Positions 33,422 to 46,033 are shown, counted from the first letter of the stretch. The stretch: DNA of 64,000 nucleotides from Citrus sinensis (GCF_022201045.2 NC_068562.1:15189001-15253000); one strand, 5' to 3'. The notes: generated by a model not told the origin, from the letters alone. Numbers and translations are program-made.

Positions 33422-35614
33422 ATGTGGTACTCAATCCTCCTCTTCCTCCCCGTCCTCCTCCTCTTCTTTCGCCGCCATTATTATTCTCGCAACCCTAAAA
33501 AGCCTAACTTGCCGCCGGGTCCAAAGCCATGGCCAATCATCGGAAACCTCAACCTCATCGGCCCTCTCCCTCACATTTCCATCCACTCTCTCTCACGAAA
33601 ATACGGGCCCCTCATGCACCTCAAATTCGGATTCGACTCCGTGGTTGTTGGCTCTTCAGTTGAAGTAGCAGAGCTTTTGCTCAAGACTCACGATCTCAGC
33701 TTTTCTTCCAGGCCACAACTTCTTGCTGGCAAATACTTAACCTACGATTACACTGGCATGGGCACTGCACCATACAGTCCATACTGGCGCCAAGCTCGTA
33801 AAATCTGCGTAATGGAGCTTCTCAGCCCAAAACGCTTGGATCAATTTGAGTACATGAGGGTAGAGGAAAGAAAACTGTTTCTCCATGACATGTTCAAGTC
33901 GTGTTCCAAGCCTGTTCAATTGAAAGATCGCCTCTACATGCTCAATCTCTCCACGATGAGCCGGATGGTGTTGGGGAAAAGGTACACGGAAGAAGATGAA
34001 AACAACATTGTGACTCCAAAGGAGTTCACGGAAATGCTTGAGGAATTGTTCTTGGTGCATGGTACTTTAGATATAGGGGACGCAATTCCATGGCTTGCTC
34101 CATTGGATTTACAAGGGCATGTTAAGAGAATGAAGGATGTGAACAGGAAGCTTGATAGATTTTATGAGCAGATCTTGGATGAGCGATATGCTAGGAAGAA
34201 ATCGGGTAAGGACCAAGGGGTTAATGATATGGTTGATGTTCTAGTGCAGTTTGCGGATGATCCTACTCTGGAAGTTAAGATTGAAAGACATCAGCTTAAG
34301 GCCATAATCCAGGTAAATTTAACCAGTAAATTAATCTCTTGAAATGGTATAATAATATGTTTGGGATTCGATCCCCACTCATATATACAGATAAATCTAG
34401 CAGGGGGTTTGATTTTCATTCGTGCGGTAGTTTTCTTTCTTTCTTTTCTTTTTTTTAAGGGTATGACTTAATAGTAGTTTTTCAGGTATAATATACTAAC
34501 TACATGTGTACAAAGATATATGAAAAGGAATTTGAGTTTTAATGATCCAGTGGAGTAGTTTTCAAGTAATTCGTTTTTTTTTTGGGTTGTCCCAAAAACC
34601 CAAAAAAAAAAATGATGGATACATCTGTAAAATTATAAAAAAAAAAATGAAATGAAGCTCCTTGTATGATGACTTAGGATAGGGATCGTAATCCGATCAT
34701 GATTTAACCAATAGTTCTCCTTGTCGGTCACTTATATATCATTAAGCAAAGAAAGAAGAGACAAAGAGAGGAAAAATAAAATAAATAAATAACAAGAGGG
34801 TTCTGATCCAACGATTTAACCGATAACTGTCCAACAAAATAAAATATGACTAACAAAAAATTGTAAAGAAATTTGGTGTCTGTGATTTAAGCTATAATTG
34901 TCAAAGAAAGTAAACATCATGAATACAACTATAATTGTCAAAGAAAGTAAACATCATGATTTGTATTTTTATTTTGAATTGTAGGACCTATTAACTGCTG
35001 GAACTGACACCTCGGCACTCAACGTAGAATGGGCAATGTCATTGCTCTTGAAAAACCCTGAAGCTATCCAAAAGGCAACTGAAGAACTGGACAGAGTAAT
35101 CGGAAGAGACAGATGGGTACAAGAGAAAGACATTGTTAACCTTCCATACATACAAGCAATTGTCAAAGAAACGATGCGCCTCCACCCTGTGGTACCATTG
35201 CTTATTCCTAGAGTTGCCAGAGAAGATTGCAAAGTTGCTGGCTATGACCTTCTCAAAAACAGTCGTGTGCTTATAAATATATGGACAATAGGGAGAGATC
35301 CAACAATATGGGAGAAGCCTAATGAGTTTTGGCCGGATAGATTCATCGGAAAGGAGATTGACGTTAAAGGTCATGATTATGAGTTGTTGCCGTTTGGATC
35401 TGGGAGAAGGATGTGCCTTGGTTATGGTCTAGGGCTTAAGCTTGTTCAGTCAAGTTTGGCAAATCTTTTGCATGGTTTTGAATGGAAATTACCCGGTGAT
35501 ATGAAGAGACAAGATTTAGATATGGAGGAAAGGTTTGGTCTCACAACTTGTAAGAAAAACCCACTTGTTGTTGTCCCTACGAAACCTCGGCTTCCTCATC
35601 ATCTTTACTCATAG
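33422..35614 (+). CDS. Cytochrome P450, CYP71 clan, CYP92-like
   Basis: Two exons (33422-34312 and 34985-35614; phase-0 GT-AG intron of 672 bp) encode 506 residues, normal length for an ER-anchored A-type plant P450. Visible parts: a hydrophobic membrane anchor (residues 2-17), proline hinge PPGPKPWPIIGN (31-42), I-helix oxygen-binding AGTDTS (302-307) just after the intron, K-helix ETMR (359-362), WPDRF (413-417) and the heme loop FGSGRRMCLG (434-443) with Cys441. All key residues are intact. The intron position before AGTDTS is the conserved one for A-type P450s. Sequence such as LLAGKYLTYDYTG and SPYWRQARKICVMELLS is most like CYP92. Members of that family act on flavonoids, fatty acids or homoterpene precursors, so the substrate cannot be told. 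The start follows a TATA box at 33341. Confidence 0.9.
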
Positions 35615-35681
35615 GGATTATATTTTCCTCTTCATTTAAATATTTGTGTGGCCAATATTTGCATGGTTTCTCTCAATATCA

Positions 35682-35687
35682 AATAAA
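35682..35687 (+). terminator. Polyadenylation signal of the P450 gene
   Basis: AATAAA lies 68 bp after the stop codon, in a suitable AT-rich context. A second AATAAA-containing stretch at about 35945 could serve as an alternative. Confidence 0.5.
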
Positions 35688-35699
35688 ACAGCTGAGGTA

Positions 35700-36980
35700 A
35701 GTTCGTCATCTAACATTGTAAGGGTACAGCAGTTCAGTTGGCTACGAATGTGTTTTTCACTTGTGGTCATCTGAGTTCGAGTAAAAATAGAGACAATAAA
35801 AACTGGTATTTAGTTGGTGAGATTTCTCATTTCTATCGAAATCATGTCTCCAGTATTTAACATCTAGCAACGGAAGCAATGCAAGTGGTCAACAAATTGT
35901 ATTGGAAATGTATGCTTTGTAAAGCATAATTACTTATTTTGTAATGAATAAATTTTCTAATTAATAAAATGATCGAGTTACGTTTCTTTCCCTTTTAGTA
36001 TATATTGAGTAAACGATTATTCCCGTATGTGTCTCGTATTAATTTAAGCTAATCATTCACATGATGTAACAAAAATTTCCATCTTTTTTTCTACCTTTCC
36101 CTTTGTTTTTTTCTTTTTCTTGTCAAATATAGTATTTAATTCTCCCTCTCGTTAAAAAAAAATAATATAACTCCCTCTCTCATCATTCTATTATTCATCC
36201 TTCTCACTGACAAAAAAGACTCCTCAGCCAAACAGGCTACCAGCCCAGATGAGAGTAAATGTACAAAGGGTAGAGAGAGCGAGCCCCTGTAATTTTTAAA
36301 TATTTCTTAAGATCTTTAATAAGATAAATATTTTTCATGTTGATCTTCAACGAAAATTTCTTATAATCTTTAATGAAATAAATAATATTCAGATTAGTAT
36401 AAAATTATTTTTTATTGATTTTTTTCTTTTTTTTCCCTTTAGTTGGGGTCAAAATAAGCTCCTATCTTCGCCATTGAATAAATAATGTTGTGTAAAATAA
36501 AGATGTTGGTTTTACAAAAATTGTAAATTTTAACACTGTTAATAATTTTCAAAAGTATTTTGTACAAGATCATGTAGAAATTTTATATTTTTAAATGGGT
36601 GTCTTTCTTTTTCGCAGAAGAAAACCTTCACCTCTTTAATAGGGCATTTCGAAAGTGTTTCCGAGGTTTGATCAATTAATTAGCCAATATATATAAATCA
36701 TTGAAAGAGAAACAAAATTGGCACTTTGCATGAAAATTAATTGTTATTGTCTTACCAGTTTGCTATCGGTTGTAACAATGTTGGCAAGATACAATGAAAT
36801 TCTTTTATAGACTTGATTAAGGGCACTTGAAGAGTTATGATTATGCTAGCAATTAGCTAATGAACTAAGATTATGTATCCATGACTCTTTGTATTCACTT
36901 AAATCGAGAAAAAATTTATTAAGCTTTAAATATATTTATCTTAACGGGTTTTGACTATAAATAAGAATAATGTAAACTGC
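35700..36980. other. Intergenic DNA, nothing recognised
   Basis: AT-rich, without supported coding or repeat structure apart from short T-rich runs. Confidence 0.5.
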
Positions 36981-37728
36981 GGTGGCGTTTGTTTTTTTGT
37001 CTGAAATCTGAATAGACCTGAATTAGTCTGAATTCTGAATAAATCTGAATGTCTGAATCTGAATAATATGTTTGTTTTTTCGTCTGAATCTCGAAAAATA
37101 ATTATTAAGTTGTTTGTTTTTTTCAACTTAAAAACTGAAAATGTGTACTTTTACATTTGTATCCTTATTAAATTTAAATGTCAAATAAATAATATATTAA
37201 ATACCACAATATTTTAATATTTATAAGTAAAACTATATTCAAGTGAATACATAATGATTTTGAAATTTTAATATATAAAATATCATAAATTTCAAATTTT
37301 ATCATATATAATATAAGAAAGAAAAAAACTAATAAGATGCTTGAAACAATTGATTTGCCATTTCATCTCGAAATTGTCACATGTAATTTTGATCTTCAAT
37401 ACTTGAGGAGTTGATACCAAAGTGAGGAGGGATTTCATGACGGCTAAAAAAATAATAATGAGATTATTATGTGGGGTAAATATCTACGGGTGAGTTTTGG
37501 GATAGACATGAAAAATAAATCATAAAGCAGGGATATTTTTTACATTAGAAAGTAATTGACTTAATTCAGATGTCTCTATTAAGTAAAAAGCCAAAAAAAT
37601 TGGCTTATTTTATTAAGTCAAAATTATCTAAAAAGTCTCATTAAGTTATAAAAACAAACACCTCTAATTAACTTAATTAATTAAATTAAGTCACTTTAAT
37701 TCATTAAGTTAAAAAAACAAACGTCACC
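36981..37728. mobile_element. MITE-like element with GGTGGCGTTTG ends
   Basis: The left end GGTGGCGTTTGTTTTTTTGTC and the complement of the right end, GGTGACGTTTGTTTTTTTAAC, are inverted repeats. Both ends carry AT-rich sequence with recurring TCTGAAT (left) or TTAAGT (right) strings. TGC flanks both ends, so the duplication may be only 3 bp. The superfamily is uncertain (hAT or PIF). No coding capacity. Confidence 0.6.
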
Positions 37729-39395
37729 TGCATCTCTAATTAACTTAAAGTGTTTTCATAATGTCTCATTATCTCCTCGACATTAAGAAGTTAGCATAAA
37801 CTATACTTTCATAGGAGAAAAATATCTTTTAGTATATTATGACTCGTTATATATTAAGGGAAAAAAGAAAAAAAAAGTATAAAAAATATATATATATAAA
37901 AGTATACCATCATTCTTGACTCTTGTACATGTATTCTGTTGTTCACAGTGAATTACAATTTAACTTAACGATTTCTAAATACTATCAGACTGTTACTAAG
38001 TATTCCAATTAAATAAATATAATATGACTCTTAATAAAAAGACCAACATGCACGAACTAATTAAAAAGATTGACGGATGGGGAGTGAACAAATAATTCGG
38101 AGACGTTAAGAATTAAATCCTGATACACAAATTAACTCGATACATGAAAAATGAACATATAAAAATTATTTTCTAATACACACTTGATACATTAAATAAA
38201 AACATATATATCTTCCGAGTACACAAACAATCGCCTTCAGGCAAAAAATTGTCCATTCCTTCTTTACGGCAAGATGCTACTTTTGATGGACAAAATTTCA
38301 CGCGTTCGGAAACTTTGGTACAACGAATTGTTAATCCTCAAAAGGCTTCCGGTAACTCAAATAATGCAGTATCTGTAAATTAAATTTCAATGTTAAAATC
38401 AAGATCATGTAAAAATCCAACAAAAAGTGAAAGATAATATTAACAACGACAATTAGAGATTATGACAAAAACTAACACAATAAAGAGTACTTTTCTGACG
38501 TGCAATCCATTTCTTGTAGCTCAAATCACACAAAAACAAGTTGCTGGGAAAATTTTTATGAGCAAATGATTTCGTACCCGATATTTATAGAGATGAAAAT
38601 GTCATCACTTTCTAAAGATCATTGATATAACTAAGCTGTAAGTTTTCAGATTCCATTATTCATCCTGACTCGGAAACAAATTCTATTTCAACTAGAATAT
38701 GAAAATCTCAATAGACCATATAATGTTACAACAAACATGAAACATTACCACGCCACACATCATATTCGAGCAAAAAGTTAGTTACGCATGCCCCCGACCA
38801 CTTTAAAAGGATAACTTAACGCCTTAAGCTAAAAGTTGCTTAGTCATGAAATTGAACAGTTCACATATGAAAATGTGACCCCAAACTTAGTTGGAGTCAA
38901 ATGCCAAATTGTTCTTGCCCAAACAATTTTGTGAAGTGGCATTTCTTTCTTTCTTTCCAATGAGTTCTCAAGTGCAAGTTACATAGCAGTTATGAGTGTG
39001 CTTGTGAGAAATTCTACTGTTTAACTCTGAAGTCTTGAACTCACAATTTTAAGAAGAAAAATAACAAATGTTCAATGCCTTCAGCAAACGGTGAACTATG
39101 ACTGCATAAATCAAATAAGTGCATACCAGGATGATGAGGCAACAGTTTATAGAGTATCAAGGCCCGCACATTCTTGTCGGGATTGGCAAAGAAAACTCGT
39201 CAACATACGCTTGCTGGGTGGAAGGATGCAAAATTTATTTCAGACTATTCAGTCAATGGTGACAAGCTAGCCAAGCTGTAACCTTTCCATGGTAGCAGCA
39301 GCAGCTCGTTCATCACTTCAAAACCAAGCACAGCCACAGAAGATCTATCATGGTAATAGCAAAGCTAGATATCCTTAAAACACATGTCAATTTTG
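37729..39395. other. Intergenic DNA and probable 3' UTR of the PPR gene
   Basis: No supported gene. The right part probably includes the 3' untranslated region of the minus-strand PPR gene. Confidence 0.45.
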
Positions 39396-42022
39396 TCAGA
39401 ATTTTGAATCGGACTCCTCATTTTTCCTCTTTCTCAACTGTTTTCGACTTTTTTTGTGTTCCATCGCACTCCCTTTCCATAGACCCACTGGTTTATTTCT
39501 CTTAACCTTACTCACCTGCTGCCGTCGCTCATGCTTATTACCTTGAACTGGTTCCTTCACAAGTTTCTTAAGCTTAGGATCATCTAAATGTCCATTTGAC
39601 CTCATTTCGACATAGAATTTCCTGGCCTTGATTAGCAATCCACAAGATGCTAGCCCTTCTACCAACACTGTGTAATGAGTGGAATCAGCATCTATTTCAT
39701 ATTTTTTCATTTCTACCCAAACCCTCAATGCATTCTCAGGTTGCTCCAGTTTGAAGAACTTGTGAAGAATAAGGAGAAAGGTATCCTTACTGGGACCTAA
39801 ACCAGCTATTCTCATTCGATCGAGAATTTCCAAAGTTTCTTCAAAACCAGCACATTTGAGAAATGCATGGTACGTCCCAGTGCTCAGACTGAGATTCTCC
39901 CCAATCATAGTAGCTAATACATTTCTTGCATCCTCTAGCTTTCCTTCATCACAGAGGGGAAGTATCATTGAGTTGTAAGTGGCAGAATCTGGCTGCAACC
40001 CAGTTGCTTTCATTTTGTCTAGCATTTTGAGAGCTTCCTTAAAGCAATTCTCACGTGTCAGTACAAAAATTAAAGAGTTATATACTTCAAGGTCTGGAAC
40101 CCAGCCCCTTTTCTTCATTTCATCATACAGTCTCAGCGAATCAAAAAGATTTCCAACCTTTGAGAAGCAGGAAATCATGTGGGCATAGGAAGTCGCATTT
40201 GGTGTGATACAGTAATTTGACATTTCTCTCCAAACTCTCTTTGATTCAAATACATCAACAAATATATTACACCACCCATTGAGAATAATGTTAAAGCTAT
40301 TAGCCGCCAATGGAAACACCTTCTTATTTACCAGCATAAACTCTTCAGCCTCCTCAACATTCCCATGTTGACAAAGAGCATTCAGAAGGAAAAGGAACGC
40401 CTCTTCATCAGGAGTTATTCTGAATTTCTCCATAATGCTGAATGTCCGGATAGCCTCACATGGATCATTTGCAGCTGCATATCTGATAGCAGAGTATTTT
40501 AATGAATAAAGTTAGGGGAAAAACAACGTTTAGAAGTACACGTTATGAAACTATAATAAGTGCTTGTCGAAACTCACTTTTTCTATTACATCATTACGCA
40601 AATCAGCAATGCAAAATATAGAAATAAATAAAAATAAGAACTAATTTTATCGCAACTCACAGCAAAAGTGATAATGGCAACAGCCAAAGACAAAGTACAG
40701 CAAATAGATGGAAGAACTTCAGATTTTATAACCACGGTATGAATATGAAAACAAAAATAAAAAAAAAATGAAAGCAAAGAAGAAAAGATAAGTATAACAA
40801 AGCGAAAGAACAGAAAAGAAAGATTGAGGTTATATAGATTACAAGGTGAAACTGCAATATTATAAGGTGATATGACACCCAAGTGAAAATCAAATCACTC
40901 CAATTTTTTTTATTTTCTATCTTGTTTGTTGCTTCATTTCCTGAAACACGGATATAAATCCATGTTTACATTGATTTAAACAAAAGTCTCTCTTAAGGAT
41001 TTCATTGAATATCGCCTTATACCATGCAAACTTTTGGAATTTGAAACAGAATCATCAGTCTATTCATATTCCAAAAGAAAATTCAGGAAACAAGCAAAGA
41101 TTGAAGAATTATACAGTCCCATGAACCACATTGTGTTACAAGTCTTTAACCAAAAATTAGCAGCACTAATTTTCTTATAACTTAGTAGCAATGGCCCCAA
41201 GCAACAATTTTGGACAATAATTTGATTCTCCACAACCATTAAACATAAAGAAGAATCATTTATCAAGTGGCATTAGTTTTCTGATAACTAGGTTAATTCT
41301 CTAGCCAGAAGCATATTGAAAAGACCCATAAATTGCCCTAAAAATACCAAAAATAACTAAATCAAATTTAAACCAAGCAAAAGAAGAGCTGCACTTCACC
41401 TATCAATCATCACAAGCATTGCTCGCCTTGTACTGAATGAAGATTTATACATATCTCGAATCAAACACCAAGCAATATTAAACTTTTTACAATTACCCAA
41501 AACCCAAACCATTAACTCAGAAACTTTTTCATCAAGAGAGCCTTGTCTCTCACCCAACTTGAAAGCCAAAAACGCCAGCCTCCACTCTTCCCTCAATGCC
41601 CAGATCACTGAATAAACCAAATTTACATCAGCCTCAACACCAGCCTCATCGAGGGAGGCCATGGCCTGAGTTTCTGAGTCAAAATGGGCGACCCGTTTGA
41701 TCGAATCCAGGAGAATCTGTTCACGCGGGTCACGGGCATGGGTCGATGGTGGAGAGAAGGCAAATGGGTCGGTGAGAATTCGGGTGGGGAATGATTGGAG
41801 AGTGGAGAAATGGGAGGTGAAATGTGAGAGGCGAGATTGTTTTGAAAATGTTTGATGAAATGCCGAAGTGAAAGAGAAGAGTTTGGGCGTTGAAAGAGAG
41901 TACGACTGTGTGGAAAATTGGAGGAGCAGCGAGAGAACAAGCTGCGAGTGATTTGTTGTTTTTCGGAGAATTCTTGTGAGCGGGAAGAGAGCCATCAGAG
42001 AGCGTTGGAATGGAGTAGACAC
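39396..42022 (-). CDS. Pentatricopeptide repeat protein, P class, probably mitochondrial
   Basis: Two coding exons (42022-41400 and 40482-39396, intron of 917 bp) join as AG|A to give an Arg codon and encode 569 residues. The N-terminus is rich in Ser, Arg and aromatic residues with few acids, as expected of a mitochondrial presequence. From about residue 210 on come about eight 35-residue PPR motifs, for example SYAHMISCFSKVGNLFDSLR and VYNSLIFVLTRENCFKEALK, then a lysine/arginine-rich tail. No DYW or E domain is present, so this is a P-class RNA-binding protein for organelle RNA stability or processing. I recall Arabidopsis At1g80880 as a likely relative, untested. An alternative in-frame Met lies nine codons later. 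A palindromic MITE lies 395 bp upstream. Confidence 0.88.
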
Positions 42023-42408
42023 GGTATGTCATTGGTGGAATTGAAATTTTGAACCTAGAAGTATAAATAGTTCAATAGTTACGTGATCATTTCTTTTCTT
42101 ACTTTGTATGTAGGTGTCATGATAAAATATAAGCAATTGTACAGCAGAACTCATGTTCTGAAAATCAATTAATAAAGGTCATGGCTACGTTTGAACTGCT
42201 CAAAGTAAAGCACGAATCTCAGTCATACATGTAAAGTGATAAATAATGTGTTTATTAAAGAATGTTCTACCTTAAAGTGGTTCCAACATAACCAAACTCA
42301 TTAATAAAATATATTGTTCTTAATTCCAGTGGACACTTAAATTTAAATTTAAATTGATCCATACTAAGCATTGGTTCTATATGTTTTATTTTGCTTTGAC
42401 TGAAAGTA

Positions 42409-43077
42409 AATATTTAAGGGTTATTATCATTTCACTACTTCAAAATTTGACAAATATCAAATTACTAAAAGAAATAGTTTCTCCTATCATTTTCCTACTA
42501 TATCTTTACAAAAATATTATTTTACTACTTTTTCGTTACAACCGTTAGTTGACCAGTTAGTTGACTAATAAAATACCAATTTTACCCTTCATGATTAAAA
42601 AACAAATACTTGAAACTTATTTACAAAATCAGCTCTTCCACATTTATTCGATCATCCAAGTTTCATTTCCAACATTAGAATATAAAAATGGAATCATTAA
42701 TAAGACGAATTTGTAATCCATTTATAAAAAGAATTATGCTGGTATTTTGTATCCATTTTTATAAATGGATTACAAATTCGTCTTATTAATGATTCCATAT
42801 TTATATCCTAATGTTGGAAATGAAACTTGAATGATCGAATAAATGTGGAAGAGCTGATTTTGTAAATAGCTTCAAGTATTTTTTTTTTAATCATGAAGGG
42901 TAAAATTTGTATTTTGTTAGTCAACCAACTGGTCAACTAACGGTTGTAACGGAAAAATAATAAAATGATATTTTTTGTAAAGATATAATAGGAAAATAAT
43001 AGGAAACAATACTTCTTGTAGTCATTTGATATTTGTCAATTTTTTAAGTAGTGAAATGATAATAACTCAATATTTAA
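42409..43077. mobile_element. Palindromic Mutator-type MITE (42418-43068)
   Basis: The 651-bp element lies between two perfect copies of AATATTTAA (42409-42417 and 43069-43077), a 9-bp duplication as in Mutator-type elements. The ends are GGGTTATTATCATTTCACTA and its near-perfect inverted partner. The whole element is a palindrome: the left arm (about 42418-42740) and right arm (about 42750-43068) match almost throughout, including the centre (ATTACAAATTCGTCTTATTA on the right strand and its complement on the left). A transcript through it would fold into a hairpin of about 320 bp. Confidence 0.9.
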
Positions 43078-43540
43078 CTATAAATAAAACTAAGAGTCCA
43101 ATAAAGAATAAGATGACTCAAGGCGAGAGGTACAAGATAACTCATTAAAGATTTTGATGAGTCTCTACATTTTTCTATATCAAGAAAACATCAAGATTGA
43201 AACTTAGATAATCTACTGTTAAAAGCAAATGTCACAGCTTTTTGGGATAAACAGTAGCTAGCTAATTTAATTAGTAGAATCTTTTAAATTGAATCAAGAA
43301 ATTTAAGTTTCAAACATCACTAACACGGGTGGGGAAGGTCAAAGAGTCTAACAACTAGTATGATATGCTTAAATGGGAAATATAAAAAAAAAAAAAAAAG
43401 TTGACATTTAGGTTTTATTGTTATAGTTTCTTAAATCACAGGGCCGATTTTAAGAGAATGTAAATTAGGGAGAGGAGTGAAATTTATCCAATTTATTCAT
43501 TAAAAAAAACCATCAAAAAAATTATTCAATTAAAAAGTAC

Positions 43541-43545
43541 AAAAA
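43541..43545 (-). terminator. Pol III terminator of tRNA-Phe
   Basis: The minus strand carries TTTTT three to seven bases after the 3' end of the tRNA gene, with another T run just beyond. Confidence 0.8.
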
Positions 43546-43547
43546 CT

Positions 43548-43572
43548 TGCGGTGAGCGTGGATCGAACACGC

Positions 43573-43615
<43 letters not shown>

Positions 43616-43620
43616 CCCGC
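43548..43620 (-). tRNA. trnF-GAA: tRNA-Phe (GAA)
   Basis: The 73-nt minus-strand sequence starts GCGGGGATAGCTCAGTTGGG and ends CTCACCGCA. Arms fold normally: D arm GCTC/GAGC, anticodon arm TCAGA/TCTGA with loop CTGAAGA (anticodon GAA), T arm GCGTG/CACGC with loop TTCGATC. Internal A and B boxes are intact. One G-A opposition in the acceptor stem is, as I recall, normal for plant cytosolic tRNA-Phe. There is no intron and no encoded CCA, so it is a nuclear gene. CAA lies directly upstream, the usual initiation context of plant tRNA genes. Confidence 0.97.
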
Positions 43621-43624
43621 TTGA

Positions 43625-44895
43625 CGAGTGGAGATATTAATTTTAAGTTAAATATTCTTTTATTAAACTATGATCCCTTCTCTTCCATCCTCAAAGTTGG
43701 TACATACCACGTGACTCCCATTAATCAACAAATGCTAGTCGTTATTTATTCTCAATATAAATTTCATTGGCCCCTTTAAGATTATATTAAAATAAAAATA
43801 AATTTGTTATATTTAAAAAATCCTCACTAACATTGTACCTGTCTCACACGAAGGGGAAAAAAGGAAAAGTAACAAGGGAAAAAAAAATATCATTGTCCAC
43901 TTTTTTTGGGTCAAAAAACGAAAAAATAAAATAAAATTAGTCATTAAAAATTGTTTTTGAAATAATTATGATAAGAGTGATGCTATTAGCACCGACTGTG
44001 CCTATTTGAACTTACTAAATTGAGAAAATTCCTCAGTACATCCTTTTTTTAATTGAAAAAAATTATTGTGAAAATAAAATTTGATTTTCTTCTTATTTGA
44101 CCTTATTTTCTCTCCTTTTATCTTCTTTTTATTTGATCTTGTTCTCTTTCCATCATCTTATTTCCTTATCAAAACTTTATTGTGATATATGAAGTGAATA
44201 TTGCATTAGCAAATGAAGTTATTCAAAAATAACAAATTCAGTCCTATTATAATCTAAAACAAAATGAAATAAACAATATACAGATGTAAAAATCAAAAAT
44301 AAAAGTTTTTGTACCACTTTGAATCTATTAGAAGTTTTTTTATCAAATTTTAGAAGCACAAACTCTGAACGATAATAATAGATTAGAACTAATAATACTA
44401 TAGTGAAAAGTAAAAGAAAGATAAATTTGATTTAACAAAAAATAAAAATAAAAAATTTAAAAGAGAGAGAAACTGGTTTAGCCACTAACCATTTTTATTG
44501 TAAAGAGAGAAAGTAGTTAATTAAGAGTAATTTTGCAATTTTTTAGGATTATTGAATTAAAGTAATAAATTATAATTTAATAATCATTTTAACTAAAAAA
44601 TAGGTACTGAAAAAATAATTAATGGGTTAAAAAATAACCCAACCCTTAGCACCTCTTTTATATCGTAATTTATTTGAATTTACAGTTTTATCCATATCTA
44701 AAATTACATGAAACCTCACATAATTTCATCTTGCCTTGTGCAAACTTTTTATACCCATGAATTTCAATGATGTAAGACAAGATATGACTGGGGTAGTTTT
44801 AAGTATTTCTTTGTTTGTTCTTTATTTTAAGTTTTGTTTTTCTAAAATTCTATTTTTAGAACTTTATTATATTAAAATAATTTGATTTTAACCAA
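43625..44895. other. AT-rich DNA with a possible MITE remnant (about 43972-44660)
   Basis: No gene seen. ATAAGAGTGATGCTATTAGC at 43970-43990 and the complement of 44645-44665 (ATAAAAGAGGTGCTAAGG) form a weak inverted pair. They may be ends of an eroded element. No target duplication could be set. Confidence 0.35.
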
Positions 44896-44897
44896 TA

Positions 44898-44977
44898 TGG
44901 TTGGTTGTTTTATAATAAAAACATGCTTTGAGAAGAGTCGTTCCTTGTTGCTTTTATCTTGCGTCAAGCTCTACTAA
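44898..44977. repeat. Inverted partner of the LTR end at 45956-46033
   Basis: Read on the complement: TTGACGCAAGATAAAAGCAA, then GGAACGACTCTTCTCAAAGC, then TTATTATAAAACAACCAACC. The right arm reads TTGACACAGGATGAAAGCAA, GAACGAGTCTTCTCAAAGAG, CTATTATGAAACAATTAACC. LTRs should be direct, not inverted, repeats, so one arm was rearranged or comes from a second element. Confidence 0.65.
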
Positions 44978-45955
44978 ATTCACTCCTATCAATCTCCTGC
45001 ACTCATTGGAACGGTGTTTGGACATCCCACATTTAAAGCACTTTCCCACATAGGTTTTGCTTTGCATAGGTATTATTCTGTTGCTGCTGCTGTCTAACCC
45101 CCGTAATTGGTCCCTTTTACTGTCGAAGATTGACCTGAATGTGCTGAAACTCGGCTCTGAGCAGACTGTACTTGTGGGGATGATGAATACTGCCATGAGC
45201 TATTTTGCGACCTCGTTGCCTTCTACTTTATTTGCCCTTACTAATTTTCATACAGTGCTGACTACGGCAGAAACGTTCCAAAAGGTATAAACCTCCATGA
45301 GATCGCTTAGTTCTGGTCTCAATCCATTGACGAATCTCGCCACTTCCTGAATTTTCAATTCTTTAAGTTGTTTTTAGCACTCAGTCTCTATAATTCTTTT
45401 GCATACTCTTCCATTGTTTTGTTGCCCTGCTTGCAATTATGATACAGCTTAAAGAGGCATTGTTTGTAATGTACCGGTAAGAAGTGGATCTTCAATTTCT
45501 CCTTCATTGCCTCCTACAACCTAATCGGTTCTTTGCTCCTAACCCATACGTTTCTGTTGCACTAACTGCCACCAAGCCAATGATCCACTTTTGAGTTTAA
45601 TAGTATCAAATTTGACTTTTTTAGATTCAATCATCAGCGCACGATCCTCTGAAAATCTATCCGCTTCATCTATCTTACCATAAAAAAACTACTTGCAAAT
45701 TCGTTAGGCCGCTCTAGAATGATCGGTGCATGGGGTTTCTGTCCAGAGGCTCCTGCATCGCCTTGAACAACCTTCCTGTCGCCACCAGCCTGCATCTTCT
45801 CTAGCCGCTGCAACACTTCTTCCATTGGCTGCTGCAAAGGTTGAGTCAGCCGTTGAACGACTACTTTAATAAAAGCCTGCAACTTCTGTTCGTCGTCGAA
45901 GTTGCACGATTGTCGAATTGGTCTTGTGGGCCATTGCAAACCTGCTATGATACCA
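44945..45955 (-). pseudogene. Ty3/gypsy gag remnant with primer site and zinc knuckle
   Basis: Next to a primer-site-like TGGTATCATAGC (45955-45944, minus strand) the sequence reads a gag. It has an N-terminal open frame with VLQRLEKMQAGG, then in other frames GSLAWWQLVQQKR, MKEKLKIHFLPVHYKQCLF and GNKTMEEYAKEL (the Retrotrans_gag domain). Last is an 80-residue frame with a CCHC zinc knuckle, CFKCGMSKHRSNEC. Several stops separate the parts. No protease, RT or integrase follows, so pol is deleted. The motifs fit chromovirus-type gypsy gag. Confidence 0.75.
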
Positions 45956-46033
45956 CTTGACACAGGATGAAAGCAAAGAAAGAACGAGTCTTCTCAAAGA
46001 GAATTTCTATTATGAAACAATTAACCAAAACAA
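45956..46033 (-). repeat. 5' LTR end of the gag remnant
   Basis: The sequence adjoining the primer site should be the U5 end of an LTR. It is matched in inverted orientation at 44898-44977. Where the LTR begins to the right is not visible. Confidence 0.55.

Noticed and set aside
38220-38380. Less AT-rich island that might be an organelle-derived or relic exon
   Set aside because: No frame on either strand gave a convincing protein, and no organelle gene was recognised.
41623-42032. 100- and 105-codon minus-strand frames over the PPR N-terminus
   Set aside because: Shifted readings of the same exon. Only the 42022 frame splices into the PPR repeats.
43552-43779. 75-codon plus-strand open frame
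   Set aside because: It overlaps the tRNA-Phe gene in antisense and has no domain.
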